From Litorimonas sp051251645 (GTDB lineage: Bacteria > Pseudomonadota > Alphaproteobacteria > Caulobacterales > Maricaulaceae): a DNA stretch of 64,000 nt. Made by a program: the position numbers and the translations under genes. Below are positions 1 to 9,574 of the stretch, piece after piece (position 1 is the stretch's first letter; the number at the start of each line of letters is the position of its first letter). The notes below the pieces were generated by a model. That model made no database searches and was not told where the DNA came from. It saw only the letters and a list, made by a program, of their open reading frames with translations. The stretch covers positions 1,054,001 through 1,118,000 of the forward strand of contig JBPOEY010000001.1 of the NCBI GenBank assembly GCA_051251645.1. Direction: 5' to 3'.

Positions 1-638
1 ATAAGAAGGTTCGGAAGGCGAAGGGGCGGAAGATTAGCTCCAAGCTCTGGATCGAGCGGCAGATCAATGACCCTTACGTGCAGCGGGCCAAAGAGTTGGG
101 CTACCGCTCTCGCGCGGCCTTTAAGCTCGAAGAATTGGATGACCGTTATAATTTGATCACGCCGAATTCGCTCATCGTCGATTTAGGCTGTGCACCAGGC
201 GGTTGGATGCAGGCGGCCTTTAAGCGTGGCGCGCGGCGAATCGTCGGTATTGATATTTTGCAAGTTGAGTCCGTACCGAACGCAGAAATTCTGCATCTCG
301 ACTTTATGGCCGACGGGGCGACCGAAGAGCTCAAAGCACATTTGGAGCGCGCGCCTGACTTTGTCATGTCTGATCTCGCCGCGAATACGACCGGTCATAA
401 GCAGACCGATCACTTAAAAACGGTCGCTTTGGTCGAAGCGGCGGCTGAATTTGCTCTCGATGTGCTCGCACCCGGGGGGCACTTCATCACGAAAGTCTTC
501 CAAGGTGGGGCCGAAGAGAAGCTGCTTAAACGACTGCGCGAACGGTTTGAGTTTGTGCGTCACGCCAAGCCAAAAAGTTCCCGTAAGGGCTCACCCGAGA
601 TTTATCTTGTGGCTAAAGGCTTCCGTCCTGCTGAATAG
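1..638 (+). CDS. rlmE: 23S rRNA (uridine-2'-O)-methyltransferase RlmE, 5' end cut off
   Basis: RlmE (FtsJ/RrmJ) methylates the 2'-O of U2552 in the 23S rRNA A loop, using SAM, on the large ribosomal subunit. The reading frame is open to the left edge, so the first residues lie outside the window and the GTG at 78 is internal; about 211 residues are visible. The K-D-K-E catalytic set is present: Lys in SRAAFKLEELD, Asp in VMSDLAANTTG, Lys in FITKVFQGG and Glu in GSPEIYLV. The SAM-binding loop reads DLGCAPGGW. Part of the lysine-rich N-terminal leader typical of alphaproteobacterial RlmE is visible. It lies 60 bp upstream of guaB on the same strand. Family assignment is secure. Confidence 0.95.
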   Translation, partial: KKVRKAKGRKISSKLWIERQINDPYVQRAKELGYRSRAAFKLEELDDRYNLITPNSLIVDLGCAPGGWMQAAFKRGARRIVGIDILQVESVPNAEILHLDFMADGATEELKAHLERAPDFVMSDLAANTTGHKQTDHLKTVALVEAAAEFALDVLAPGGHFITKVFQGGAEEKLLKRLRERFEFVRHAKPKSSRKGSPEIYLVAKGFRPAE

Positions 639-698
639 GGTTTGCGGGCGAGCAGGATGACTGATAGGTGCGGCTCGCAAATGGAACGGAGACTCCCC

Positions 699-2156
699 AT
701 GGAGATTCGAGAAGGTTTGACCTTCGATGACGTCCTACTGCAACCCAAGGCGTCTGACATAATACCCGCGCAAGCGAAGCTGCAGACGCAGCTTACGCGC
801 GGCATAAAAATGAATGTGCCGCTCATTAGTGCGGCCATGGACACAGTCACGGAAGCGCCGCTCGCAATTGCGATGGCGCAAATCGGTGGCATTGGCGTTA
901 TTCACCGCAATCTGACGATTGAAGAGCAAGCGGAAGAAGTCCGCAAAGTCAAACGCTATGAAGCGGGTATGGTCGTTAATCCGGTCACGATAAGACCGGA
1001 TGCGACGCGCGCAGAATTAGCGGCTCTCGGAGAGCGCTATAATTTCTCAGGCCTCCCTGTGACGGAAGCGAATGGTAAATTGGTCGGGATTATCACCAAC
1101 CGGGACGTTCGTTTTGCCGATGACCCGACGCAGAAGGTCAGCGACTTGATGACCACTGATTTGGTCACAGCCAAAGTCGGCGTGACGCAAGCCGAAGCAC
1201 GCACGCTCTTGCATAAACACCGGATCGAAAAATTGATCGTTGTCGATGATAATTACCGCTGTGTCGGCTTGATCACCGTCAAAGATATGGAGAAGGCCGA
1301 GAACTTCCCTAATGCGTGTAAGGACGCCTCTGGCAGCCTGCGGGTGGCGGCCGCCTCAACTGTTGGCGATGCAGGCTTTGAGCGCGCCGTCGCGCTGATC
1401 GAAGCGGGCGTTGATGCGCTTGTCATCGATACGGCGCATGGTCACAGCGCGGCTGTAGGCGCGCAGGTTGAACGGATCAAAGCCGCTTACCCTGAAACAC
1501 AAATTATTGCCGGAAATATTGCGACAGAAGCCGCCGCTCACGCGCTTATCAAAGCGGGTGCCGACGCGCTGAAAGTTGGAATTGGTCCCGGTTCAATCTG
1601 CACAACGCGCATCGTCGCGGGTGTGGGTGTGCCGCAGCTGACAGCGATCTTCGATGTCTGCAAAGCGGCAACGGCGGCAGGCATCCCTGTGATTGCAGAT
1701 GGCGGGATAAAATACTCCGGCGACATGGCGAAGGCGCTCGCCGCAGGGGCGACAGCGGCGATGGTCGGCTCGCTACTGGCTGGGACCGAAGAAGCCCCGG
1801 GCGAAGTGTTCCTCTACCAAGGCCGTCAATATAAAGCCTATCGCGGTATGGGATCCGTCGCCGCAATGGCGCGCGGATCCGCGGATCGTTATTTCCAGAA
1901 AGAAGTCTCAGATACCATGAAACTTGTCCCCGAAGGCATTGAAGGCCGTGTCGCCTATAAAGGCCCGGTCGGCCCCATTCTCCATCAATTGCTTGGCGGC
2001 CTGCGCGCCTCCATGGGCTATACTGGGTCGGAAACGATCGACGATTTCCACGCCAATGCTGAATTCATTCGCATTACAGGCGCAGGCCTTCGCGAAAGCC
2101 ATGTCCACGATGTTCACATCGCCCGTGAAGCCCCTAACTATTCGATGCCGGGTTAA
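699..2156 (+). CDS. guaB: IMP dehydrogenase GuaB
   Basis: GuaB oxidises IMP to XMP with NAD+, the committed step to GMP in the cytosol. The 485-residue product has the usual TIM barrel with two CBS domains inserted at about residues 90-205. The active-site cysteine is in GPGSICTTR, and the flap Arg/Tyr pair is in RGSADRYF. I chose ATG 699 because family members begin MEIREGLTFDDV-like and a GGAG lies just upstream; an in-frame ATG at 642 would add 19 residues unlike the family. It is followed by an RNA methyltransferase gene (TAATG overlap) and then guaA, so the two GMP-forming enzymes appear co-transcribed. Confidence 0.97.
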   Translation: MEIREGLTFDDVLLQPKASDIIPAQAKLQTQLTRGIKMNVPLISAAMDTVTEAPLAIAMAQIGGIGVIHRNLTIEEQAEEVRKVKRYEAGMVVNPVTIRPDATRAELAALGERYNFSGLPVTEANGKLVGIITNRDVRFADDPTQKVSDLMTTDLVTAKVGVTQAEARTLLHKHRIEKLIVVDDNYRCVGLITVKDMEKAENFPNACKDASGSLRVAAASTVGDAGFERAVALIEAGVDALVIDTAHGHSAAVGAQVERIKAAYPETQIIAGNIATEAAAHALIKAGADALKVGIGPGSICTTRIVAGVGVPQLTAIFDVCKAATAAGIPVIADGGIKYSGDMAKALAAGATAAMVGSLLAGTEEAPGEVFLYQGRQYKAYRGMGSVAAMARGSADRYFQKEVSDTMKLVPEGIEGRVAYKGPVGPILHQLLGGLRASMGYTGSETIDDFHANAEFIRITGAGLRESHVHDVHIAREAPNYSMPG

Positions 2157-3433
2157 TGCGCCTCGGAGGGCGGATCGCCGCCGCAGAAGAAGTTCTGCAG
2201 GACATTTTATCGCAACGGACCCCAGTGGCTATGGCCCTACGCGATTGGGCGAAAGGTCACCGTTTTGCGGGGTCCAAAGACCGTGCCGCCATTGGGAATA
2301 TTGTCTATGATGCGCTGCGTCATCGCAGCAGCTTTGCCTATCGGATGGATGACGATAGCCCTCGGTCTTTGGCTCTGGCTGGTGCCGTATGGGGCTGTGG
2401 TGTTTCTTTGGAGCAATTGGACTTTGATCCTGATGACAAACACTCGCCATCGGCTCTGACGGAAGACGAACGCGCGAACGTCAGTGGTCGTATCGATCTT
2501 TCGAGTGCGCCGGATTGGATTCAAGCCGATGTACCGGAATGGATTTGGCCAGCGTTTGAGAATAACTTTACGGATGAGGCCATCAAAGAAGGCCAAGCGC
2601 TCGCGAAACGTCCGCCGCTGGACATGCGGGTCAATACCATCAAAGCGAAACGCGAAGAGATTGAGACGGAGGCGATCCATACTCCCTTGTCTCCCGTGGG
2701 TTTGCGCCATCCGCCGATTGACGGATTTGGGCGTCACCCTGACGTGCAATCCACCTCGGATTACCAGCGTGGTAAAATTGAAATGCAGGACGAGGGCAGC
2801 CAATTGGTCAGCCTTCTTTGTGCAGCGCAGCAGGGTGATAAGGTCTTAGATTATTGTGCAGGGGGTGGTGGCAAGGCGCTCGCGCTCGCCGCAGATATGC
2901 TCAATAAAGGCGAGATTTACGCCTATGACATCGACAAGCGTCGTCTCGCGCCAACATGGCAACGCTCTGAGCGGGCCGGGGCGTCAATTATTGAGGTTAT
3001 CGCACCACCAGCTGAGACGCTGCCCGCGCTCAAAGGGTCGATGGACCGCGTTTTGATTGATGCGCCGTGTACGGGCATTGGAACGTGGCGTCGGAAACCC
3101 GATGCCAAATGGCGCCTGACAGAAAATGCGTTAGAACGTCGTCGCAAGGAACAAGTTACGGTTCTGGATCAAGGTTCTGAGTTCGTCAAAGTTGGCGGCT
3201 TCCTCTTCTATGTCACCTGTTCAATGTTGGCTGAAGAAAATGAAGGTCAGATTTATGCCTTTTTGGAACGCAATAAGGCGTTTTCTTTGCTCAGTGCCGG
3301 CGAAGTCTTCGAAGAACGGTTTGGGGTCGATGGCCCGAAACCATGGTCAGAGGATGGGTTGACCCTGACACTGACTCCGGCCTCGACGGGCACAGACGGG
3401 TTCTTTTTCGCAGTCATGGAACGGATAAAATGA
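2156..3433 (+). CDS. RsmB/NOP-family RNA (cytosine-5) methyltransferase
   Basis: A SAM-dependent class I methyltransferase of the RsmB/NOP (Fmu/NSUN) family, expected to make m5C in rRNA or tRNA. The 425-residue protein has an N-terminal region like the NusB-type part of RsmB and a C-terminal Rossmann domain. The SAM loop is LDYCAGGGGKALA, motif IV is IDAPCTGIGTWRRKPD, and motif VI is VTCSMLAEENEGQ; the cysteines of motifs IV and VI are the catalytic pair. Its ATG overlaps the guaB stop by one base and its stop overlaps the guaA start (ATGA). The exact target base cannot be read from sequence. Confidence 0.88.
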   Translation: MRLGGRIAAAEEVLQDILSQRTPVAMALRDWAKGHRFAGSKDRAAIGNIVYDALRHRSSFAYRMDDDSPRSLALAGAVWGCGVSLEQLDFDPDDKHSPSALTEDERANVSGRIDLSSAPDWIQADVPEWIWPAFENNFTDEAIKEGQALAKRPPLDMRVNTIKAKREEIETEAIHTPLSPVGLRHPPIDGFGRHPDVQSTSDYQRGKIEMQDEGSQLVSLLCAAQQGDKVLDYCAGGGGKALALAADMLNKGEIYAYDIDKRRLAPTWQRSERAGASIIEVIAPPAETLPALKGSMDRVLIDAPCTGIGTWRRKPDAKWRLTENALERRRKEQVTVLDQGSEFVKVGGFLFYVTCSMLAEENEGQIYAFLERNKAFSLLSAGEVFEERFGVDGPKPWSEDGLTLTLTPASTGTDGFFFAVMERIK

Positions 3434-5001
3434 GCGAACAACACGACGACATTATTCAGCAACATGAACGTTTGCTGATTGTCGATTTCGGGTCTCAGGT
3501 CACAAAACTGATTGCCCGGCGTGTGCGTGAAAGTGGCGTTTACTCGGAAGTTCATCCCTACAATAAAGTCGACACCGCTTTTCTGGCATCGTTTAAGCCT
3601 AAGGCCGTCATTCTGTCGGGTGGCCCTGCCAGTGTTGCTGACGCGGGGAGCCCGCGGGCTGATGAAGGTATTTTTGACCTTGGCGTGCCGGTGCTCGGTA
3701 TTTGTTACGGACAACAGACCATGGCCGCCCAATTGGGCGGTGCGGTCGAAAAATCTGACGAACAGGAATTTGGCCGGGCTTATCTTGAGAAGACAGGGTC
3801 ATCTCCGCTCTTTGACGGATTGACTGACCGAGAACAGGTCTGGATGAGCCACGGTGATCGCGTTAGCGAAATGCCAGAAGGTTTTGAAATTATTGCGAAA
3901 AGTCCAAACGCGCCTTTGGCCGCCATCGCGGATGAATTGCGGCGCTTCTATGGCGTGCAGTTTCATCCCGAAGTCGTTCATACAGAGAACGGTGCGACAA
4001 TCCTTCGCAATTTCACGCATAATATCGCGGGCTTTGACGGCGATTGGACCATGGCGGCCTTTAAGGGCGAAATGATCCAAGCCATCAAAGACCAAGTCGG
4101 CAACGGCAAGGTCATTTGTGGTCTCTCTGGCGGTGTTGATAGTTCCGTTGCGGCCGTTCTGATCCATGAAGCGATCGGCGATCAACTGACCTGCGTCTAT
4201 GTCGATACAGGCATGATGCGGATGGGCGAGAGCGAGCAAGTCACGGCGCTCTTCCGGGATCATTACGATATTAACCTGATCCATGTGGATGCGAGCGACG
4301 AATTCCTCGGCCTCTTGGAAGGCGTGTCTGATCCCGAACGGAAACGGAAGATCATTGGCGGCACGTTCATCGATATTTTTGAGCGCGAAGCCAAGGCGGT
4401 CGGCGGTGCAAAATTCCTCGCGCAAGGCACGCTCTATCCAGATGTGATCGAATCCGTGTCTTTTGACGGCGGGCCGTCTGTAACGATTAAGTCTCACCAT
4501 AATGTCGGCGGACTGCCAGAACGGATGGATCTGAAACTGGTCGAACCGTTGCGGGAATTATTCAAAGATGAGGTGAGGGCGCTTGGGCGCGAGCTCGGTC
4601 TTCATGATGACTTCGTCAGCCGACATCCCTTTCCCGGTCCAGGTCTCGCCATTCGCTGTCCGGGGGAAATCACCAAGTCTCGACTCGAAATTCTACGCGA
4701 AGCGGATGCGGTCTATCTCGACCAAATCCGTAAACACGGACTTTATAATGATATTTGGCAGGCGTTTGCTGTGCTGCTTCCGGTGCAAACGGTTGGTGTC
4801 ATGGGCGATAGCCGGACGTATGACTTCGTGCTCGCATTACGCGCTGTCACGTCCACAGACGGGATGACTGCGGATTATTACCCCTATAGCCACGAATTTC
4901 TCGGTGAAACCGCGACGCGGATTATCAATGAAGTGCGCGGCGTAAACCGGGTCGTCTATGACGTGACGTCAAAGCCGCCCGGAACCATTGAATGGGAATA
5001 A
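3430..5001 (+). CDS. guaA: GMP synthase (glutamine-hydrolysing) GuaA
   Basis: GuaA converts XMP to GMP using ATP and glutamine-derived ammonia. The 523-residue protein has an N-terminal class I amidotransferase with Cys in GICYGQQTM and His/Glu in GVQFHPEVVHT. The ATP pyrophosphatase domain follows, with PP-loop GLSGGVDSSVAA, then the C-terminal dimerisation domain ending in the conserved KPPGTIEWE. ATG 3430 was chosen because it overlaps the preceding TGA (ATGA) and gives an N-terminus normal for the family. The frame extends to 3343, but those codons lie inside the upstream gene. Assignment is certain; translational coupling is inferred from the overlap. Confidence 0.97.
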   Translation: MSEQHDDIIQQHERLLIVDFGSQVTKLIARRVRESGVYSEVHPYNKVDTAFLASFKPKAVILSGGPASVADAGSPRADEGIFDLGVPVLGICYGQQTMAAQLGGAVEKSDEQEFGRAYLEKTGSSPLFDGLTDREQVWMSHGDRVSEMPEGFEIIAKSPNAPLAAIADELRRFYGVQFHPEVVHTENGATILRNFTHNIAGFDGDWTMAAFKGEMIQAIKDQVGNGKVICGLSGGVDSSVAAVLIHEAIGDQLTCVYVDTGMMRMGESEQVTALFRDHYDINLIHVDASDEFLGLLEGVSDPERKRKIIGGTFIDIFEREAKAVGGAKFLAQGTLYPDVIESVSFDGGPSVTIKSHHNVGGLPERMDLKLVEPLRELFKDEVRALGRELGLHDDFVSRHPFPGPGLAIRCPGEITKSRLEILREADAVYLDQIRKHGLYNDIWQAFAVLLPVQTVGVMGDSRTYDFVLALRAVTSTDGMTADYYPYSHEFLGETATRIINEVRGVNRVVYDVTSKPPGTIEWE

Positions 5002-5020
5002 TCGCCCTTATTGGCGATTA
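4999..5020. terminator. Hairpin between convergent guaA and helicase genes
   Basis: A perfect 8-bp inverted repeat, TAATCGCC then GGCGATTA, with a 6-base loop CTTATT. It begins in the guaA stop codon and sits between two convergent genes. There is no U-tract on either side, so it is only a plausible bidirectional terminator or mRNA end protector. Confidence 0.4.
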
Positions 5021-5024
5021 AACC

Positions 5025-6788
5025 CTAGCGATTGAAGAAGGCGGGCATATCGCCGCCAAACCCAGCCTCTTTACTCGAACTGCCGCGGGACTTAGATTTT
5101 CCGCGGTTGTTTGATGCCGGTTTAGACGCAGGCTTATTTTCAGAATCAGATTTGCTGCGTGAATTCGACTGGGAACTGGACCGAGATTGGTTTTTCTCAT
5201 TTGATTGATCGCTAGACCGTGACCGTGCTGGGCGACGGTTGGATGGTTTGGACTCAGAGGCTTTCGTCTCAGGCGCAGTGTTCTGAGGCTTCGTAGCAGG
5301 CTGTTCTGCTTTGGGAGTAGCCGTATCGTCTGAAGAGGCGTCAGACTTTCTGCCGGGCGCTTTGCGTGTCCGGGTTGTCTTGGCGCGGGGCTCACGTTTT
5401 GGCTTTGCCGGAGTGTCAACTTTCGCTTCGACAGCCGGTTTTTCGGACTGATCTCCATCTGATTTTGCGGCTGATTTCGGCGCAGAGCGACGGCTGGAAT
5501 CACCGCGCGAAGATGAAGACCGCGAAGACCCACCAGAAGAGCGACCTTTGTTGCCACCGCGACTATTGCCACGATTTCCGCCACGACCTTCGCGCGGCAT
5601 GTTTTCCACGTCTGGAATATCGATCTCTTCAATCGAGTCCTTGCCAATTAGATTCAGAATGCTCTCATAATTTTTGTCATCGAGCGGGGCGACGAGCATG
5701 ATGGCGTCGCCTTTACGACCGGCGCGACCCGTCCGGCCAATGCGGTGAATATAGTCCTCAGAATGGAACGGGACGTCATAGTTGAAAACATGGCTGACGG
5801 ACGACACATCAAGGCCGCGTGCGGCGACATCAGAGGCCACAAGGAACTTAATCTCGCCAGCCTTAAACCGGTCGAGCGTCTTGGTGCGCAGGCTTTGCGC
5901 GAGATCCCCATGAATGGGCTCCGCGCTAATGCCATGCTTGGTGAAGGACTTGGCGACCACATCGACATCTTTTTTGCGATTGCAAAAAATAATTGCGCTA
6001 TCGACGGTTTCTCCTTCGATGATTTTCCGTAGAGCGGTCCGCTTCAACTTACCATCAGACGAGGGCACGCGTGCGATCCGTTGCCGCACAGTCTTGGCGG
6101 TCGAATTCCGGCGCGCAATCTGAACCGTGACAGGCTGGTGCAAGAATTGATCGACCAAACGTTTGATTTCAGGCGGCATCGTCGCTGAGAAAAACAGCAC
6201 TTGGCGTGTGAACGGCGTCATTTGGAAAATGCGCTCAATATCGGGAATAAAGCCCATATCCAACATCCGGTCGGCTTCATCAACGACCAGCGTTTGCACA
6301 CCTGTCATCAAAATTTTACCGCGTTCGTACTGATCGAGCAGCCGTCCCGGCGTGGCAATAAGAATATCAACGCCCTTGGTCAATTTGCGGTCTTGTTCCG
6401 CAAATGACACGCCGCCGATAAGGAGCGCGGTTTCGAGTTTAAGATATTTACCATAGGTTTTGACATCTTCTGCCACTTGCGCCGCGAGTTCGCGGGTTGG
6501 GCAGATGATCAAGCAACGTGGCATCCGGGCGCGGGCGCGGCCTTTGGCCAGCTTATGCATAGTCGGAAGCACGAAGGCCCCGGTTTTACCAGTGCCCGTT
6601 TGGGCGATGCCGAGGACGTCACGATTTTGCATCGCAGACGGAATGGCTTGGGCCTGAATAGGTGTCGGTTTTTCATAACCGATTTCGCCAAGCGCCTTGA
6701 GAATTTTGGCATCGAGACCAAGTTCTGCAAAGGTGATGTCGACGGGTGCGTCAGGTGATATTTCAGTCGGGGAGTCTGTGGAGCTCAC
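5025..6788 (-). CDS. DEAD-box ATP-dependent RNA helicase (RhlE-like) with long disordered tail
   Basis: An ATP-driven RNA unwinding enzyme. The core (about residues 1-399) carries motif I AQTGTGKT, motif II DEAD (VDEADRMLDMGF), motif III SAT and motif VI HRIGRTGRAGR. Residues 400-587 form a low-complexity tail of Arg, Ser, Lys and Gly with RGG-like stretches near its start; such tails bind RNA and may favour condensates. The start is uncertain. GTG 6788, seven bases after a GAAAGAA, fits families that begin just before the Q motif; another in-frame GTG at 6863 would add 25 residues. RhlE-like is my closest match; a specific role in RNA decay or ribosome assembly is not shown. Confidence 0.9.
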   Translation of the reverse strand: MSSTDSPTEISPDAPVDITFAELGLDAKILKALGEIGYEKPTPIQAQAIPSAMQNRDVLGIAQTGTGKTGAFVLPTMHKLAKGRARARMPRCLIICPTRELAAQVAEDVKTYGKYLKLETALLIGGVSFAEQDRKLTKGVDILIATPGRLLDQYERGKILMTGVQTLVVDEADRMLDMGFIPDIERIFQMTPFTRQVLFFSATMPPEIKRLVDQFLHQPVTVQIARRNSTAKTVRQRIARVPSSDGKLKRTALRKIIEGETVDSAIIFCNRKKDVDVVAKSFTKHGISAEPIHGDLAQSLRTKTLDRFKAGEIKFLVASDVAARGLDVSSVSHVFNYDVPFHSEDYIHRIGRTGRAGRKGDAIMLVAPLDDKNYESILNLIGKDSIEEIDIPDVENMPREGRGGNRGNSRGGNKGRSSGGSSRSSSSRGDSSRRSAPKSAAKSDGDQSEKPAVEAKVDTPAKPKREPRAKTTRTRKAPGRKSDASSDDTATPKAEQPATKPQNTAPETKASESKPSNRRPARSRSSDQSNEKNQSRSSSQSNSRSKSDSENKPASKPASNNRGKSKSRGSSSKEAGFGGDMPAFFNR

Positions 6789-6940
6789 GTGGGTGTTCTT
6801 TCGGGCCAGGCGCCGGGCATCATCGGTCTTGATGGCGGCATCGCATGCGACTCTCGCACGCACCTCTCAGGCACGCGCACCCTACACAGGCGCGCGGCAT
6901 AATCAAGCGTAGCTGTAAGAGTGTGACGGCCCGTAGCGAA

Positions 6941-8188
6941 CTATCTGTATTTGTAGGGCCGATCATCCTCAGATGTCGGATTATAACGGTCACGAAGCGC
7001 CGTCATGCGGGACTCAAGCGAAAGAGCCTCACCGTTGCGGTAAATGGCGACAGGTGCAGACGTGGCTTCAAGTGGATCACCGTCCCAGACAATCAGAGAC
7101 GCTGGGCTGCCGACGTCCATATCGCCCAAATCAATGCCAAACCAACGCGCAGGCGTGCCCGTGATCGCTTTGAAAGCCGCTTCGCGTGACAAGCCATTGC
7201 CGACGGCATTGCCTGCATGTTGCGCCAAGCCACCCGCTTTTATTGTGCGGAAGGATGAGAGTCCCAAAATGGCGTAATCCACGCCTGCAGTGTCAATTGC
7301 GAGCACATTCCCGAGCGACGCGTTCACAGAATCGAAGCTATCAGGCAGATTTTCATGCGGATCGACGATCACTTTGATGCCGGCGTTGGCCAGATCATTC
7401 GCGACGAGATGCGCTTCCTCTGCTCCGACGACAATAATGTTGAGCGCGGGATAGTCCGCTTTCAGAGCGATGATGGCCATGAGGTCGGAGGCGCGGCTGG
7501 CACTTATCATCAGTGGAACACGACCCGCGACAGCGGCACGAAGAGATCGGGCGTCACGCCGGCGCAAAACATCACCTTCGTCTTGTGTGAGATAGCTCCG
7601 GCGAACATCGTCCAATGCGCCGCGAAGCTGTGCCATCGCCGCTGCCCGTGAGCCACCCGCCCGGCGCGCGCCGGATTCACCCAGCGCAATATGAATAAGC
7701 GCCGTGTCGTTCATGATAGACGAGTCGGTACCGTCGAGGCTGACGACTAATCCTGTTCCGCCAAAGATCGTATCACCCGTCGGGTTCGGTACGATCGCGG
7801 CGTAAAGAACACCTCGTCGGCGGGCATTGGCAATGTGGACTTCACGGGGATTGAACGAGTCAGCGGCCCGAAGTGACGCCGAAGCGAGGTCCGTGTTTGC
7901 TGTTGTGTCATTCGTGTCGCGCTCGCCACCAATATCGACGATGCCAAGTGTGGACACTGAGGCCACAAGCCCCGGGCTGATCCAAACGTCACTCATTGTA
8001 GTCGAGCTGTCTGTTGCTGATAAGTCTGCCGCCATGGCGGTAATCACGCCGTCACTCATTTGAATGTCGGCCGTTTGCGCTGTGCCGTCCGAGGCAAGAA
8101 TGGTGGCGTTATTGAGGAATAGGTCCTGTGCAAACGCGGATGTCGCCATAAGTGTGGAGGCGACCGAAGCAAGAAGGAGGTGTTTCAT
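6941..8188 (-). CDS. Exported amidohydrolase-family protein lacking the HxH metal motif
   Basis: A 415-residue amidohydrolase-superfamily protein with a clear signal peptide (MKHLLLASVASTLMATSAFAQ), hence periplasmic. The C-terminal amidohydrolase pattern is present: ITGTPARWFGIDLGDMDVGSPASLIVWDGDP. Where relatives have PGxxDxHxHxG after the first beta strand, this protein reads SPGLVASVSTLG, so the metal-binding HxH is gone. It starts at an ATG that overlaps the stop of the upstream amidohydrolase gene (ATGA), so the two are surely translated together. I infer a non-catalytic or altered partner of the intact neighbour. Substrate unknown. Confidence 0.8.
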   Translation of the reverse strand: MKHLLLASVASTLMATSAFAQDLFLNNATILASDGTAQTADIQMSDGVITAMAADLSATDSSTTMSDVWISPGLVASVSTLGIVDIGGERDTNDTTANTDLASASLRAADSFNPREVHIANARRRGVLYAAIVPNPTGDTIFGGTGLVVSLDGTDSSIMNDTALIHIALGESGARRAGGSRAAAMAQLRGALDDVRRSYLTQDEGDVLRRRDARSLRAAVAGRVPLMISASRASDLMAIIALKADYPALNIIVVGAEEAHLVANDLANAGIKVIVDPHENLPDSFDSVNASLGNVLAIDTAGVDYAILGLSSFRTIKAGGLAQHAGNAVGNGLSREAAFKAITGTPARWFGIDLGDMDVGSPASLIVWDGDPLEATSAPVAIYRNGEALSLESRMTALRDRYNPTSEDDRPYKYR

Positions 8189-9537
8189 CGGGCAATCTCC
8201 GTACCAAGGCGGAAGTCGGATTGTGGCTTCAATCCGGTTTCACGATCAAACATCAAAGCTCCATCGAGATAGACTTGATCCGGGCGCGAGAAGGTCGAGT
8301 AGGGGTCTCCGCTCCAAATCACGACATCGCCGCGTTTGCCAACTTCGAGTGTGCCTGTCTCATCGAGGATACCCAGCGCTTTGGCGGGATTAGTCGAGAG
8401 CCACGTCCACGCTTCTTCTTTGGATATGTCGAGCCCAGCGCGATTACCATTGGCGCGAGCCTTGGCAACTTCCTGATTGAGCCGTTGGATGTTCTTGTCA
8501 TCATCTGAATGGATCATGGCACAAGCGCCTGCCGCATGGACGAAAGGAATATTTTCCAAAATACCGTCATAGCTTTCCATCTTAAAGCCATACCAGTCCG
8601 CCCACATTGCTGCGCAGGTATCGTTCTCTGCTAGCAGGTCACCAATTTTATAAGCTTCAACCGCGTGGTGGAAGGTCGTGATCTTGTAATCGAACTCTTT
8701 GGACAGATCGATGATCTGGGCCATTTCATCAGCGCGGTAGCAATGCATTTGGATGAGAATGTCGCCGTTCAAGACGCCTGCGAGGGTTTCGAGCTGAAGA
8801 TCGCGTGTCGGTTCATCACCATCTTCAATTTTCTTTTTATATTCGGCCGCTTTGATCCAATTCTTCCGGTAACCCGCGATATTGCCCATGCGTGACCCCG
8901 GGCCGCCTTTATTGCCATAGACTCGTTTGGGGTTTTCTCCGCAGGCCATTTTGAGCGTATAAGGCGCGTCCGGAAATTTCATCCCTTGGACCGTGCGAGA
9001 CGGTGCATTGCGAAGGGTCACGCCGCGACCGCCAAACAGGTTCGCTGAACCGGGGAGAATATGTAGGGTGGTGACGCCGCCTTGCAGCGCTTCATCGAAG
9101 CCCGGATCTTGCGGCCAAACGCCATGTTCGGCTGAGACTTCCGATGTAATCGGGGAGGTGACTTCGTTGCCGTCATTATGCGCATTCACGCCGGGCGAAG
9201 GATAATTGCCGAGATGGCTGTGAATGTCGATGATGCCCGGCGTCACGAAACGTCCGCCGGCATTCAGCACTGTGGCCTCATCCGCGCTTAGATCTGTCCC
9301 GATCGCTGAAATACGTCCGTCTACCATTAAGAGGGAGTTGGCCGATGTCGCCGTCCCCGTGCCGTCGATAATAACCGCATTAATGATGAGCGTCGTCTCA
9401 GACGCCATCGGCGTATAGGTGCTGGGAAACGCGGCCGGTAGCTCGAAAGCGACCTTTTCATCCTCCCCATCATCAGCGGCGGTGCAGGCCACAAGAAGTG
9501 CGGCGGAAAGGGCGAGGCAGGTACGGAATGTCATCAT
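8185..9537 (-). CDS. Amidohydrolase lipoprotein (imidazolonepropionase-like)
   Basis: A metal-dependent hydrolase of about 450 residues with a lipoprotein signal: LALSAALLVAC is a good lipobox, so it should be membrane-anchored. The metal motif is intact in TPGIIDIHSHLGNYPSPG, and later histidines (IQMHCYRADEM, TTFHHAVEAYK) fit the TIM-barrel ligands. The C-terminus has the usual TGTLEVGKRGDVVIWSGDP. ATG 9537 or 9534 gives the lipoprotein signal; a TTG at 9564 would add nine residues. It precedes and overlaps the metal-motif-less paralogue. Related exported amidohydrolases act on peptides or cyclic amides; the substrate here is unknown. Confidence 0.85.
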   Translation of the reverse strand: MMTFRTCLALSAALLVACTAADDGEDEKVAFELPAAFPSTYTPMASETTLIINAVIIDGTGTATSANSLLMVDGRISAIGTDLSADEATVLNAGGRFVTPGIIDIHSHLGNYPSPGVNAHNDGNEVTSPITSEVSAEHGVWPQDPGFDEALQGGVTTLHILPGSANLFGGRGVTLRNAPSRTVQGMKFPDAPYTLKMACGENPKRVYGNKGGPGSRMGNIAGYRKNWIKAAEYKKKIEDGDEPTRDLQLETLAGVLNGDILIQMHCYRADEMAQIIDLSKEFDYKITTFHHAVEAYKIGDLLAENDTCAAMWADWYGFKMESYDGILENIPFVHAAGACAMIHSDDDKNIQRLNQEVAKARANGNRAGLDISKEEAWTWLSTNPAKALGILDETGTLEVGKRGDVVIWSGDPYSTFSRPDQVYLDGALMFDRETGLKPQSDFRLGTEIAR

Positions 9538-9574
9538 AAGAATACCGTAACGTGGTCTTTTCAAGGTGCAAGTC

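Noticed and set aside
642..698. Upstream ATG for guaB
   Set aside because: The added 19 residues do not match IMP dehydrogenases and the GGAG site serves ATG 699.
3799..4500. 233-codon minus-strand frame opposite guaA
   Set aside because: It lies wholly inside the guaA coding sequence on the other strand and matches no family.
5018..5647. 209-codon minus-strand frame in the helicase tail
   Set aside because: It is a shifted reading of the low-complexity Arg/Ser-rich tail of the real helicase gene.
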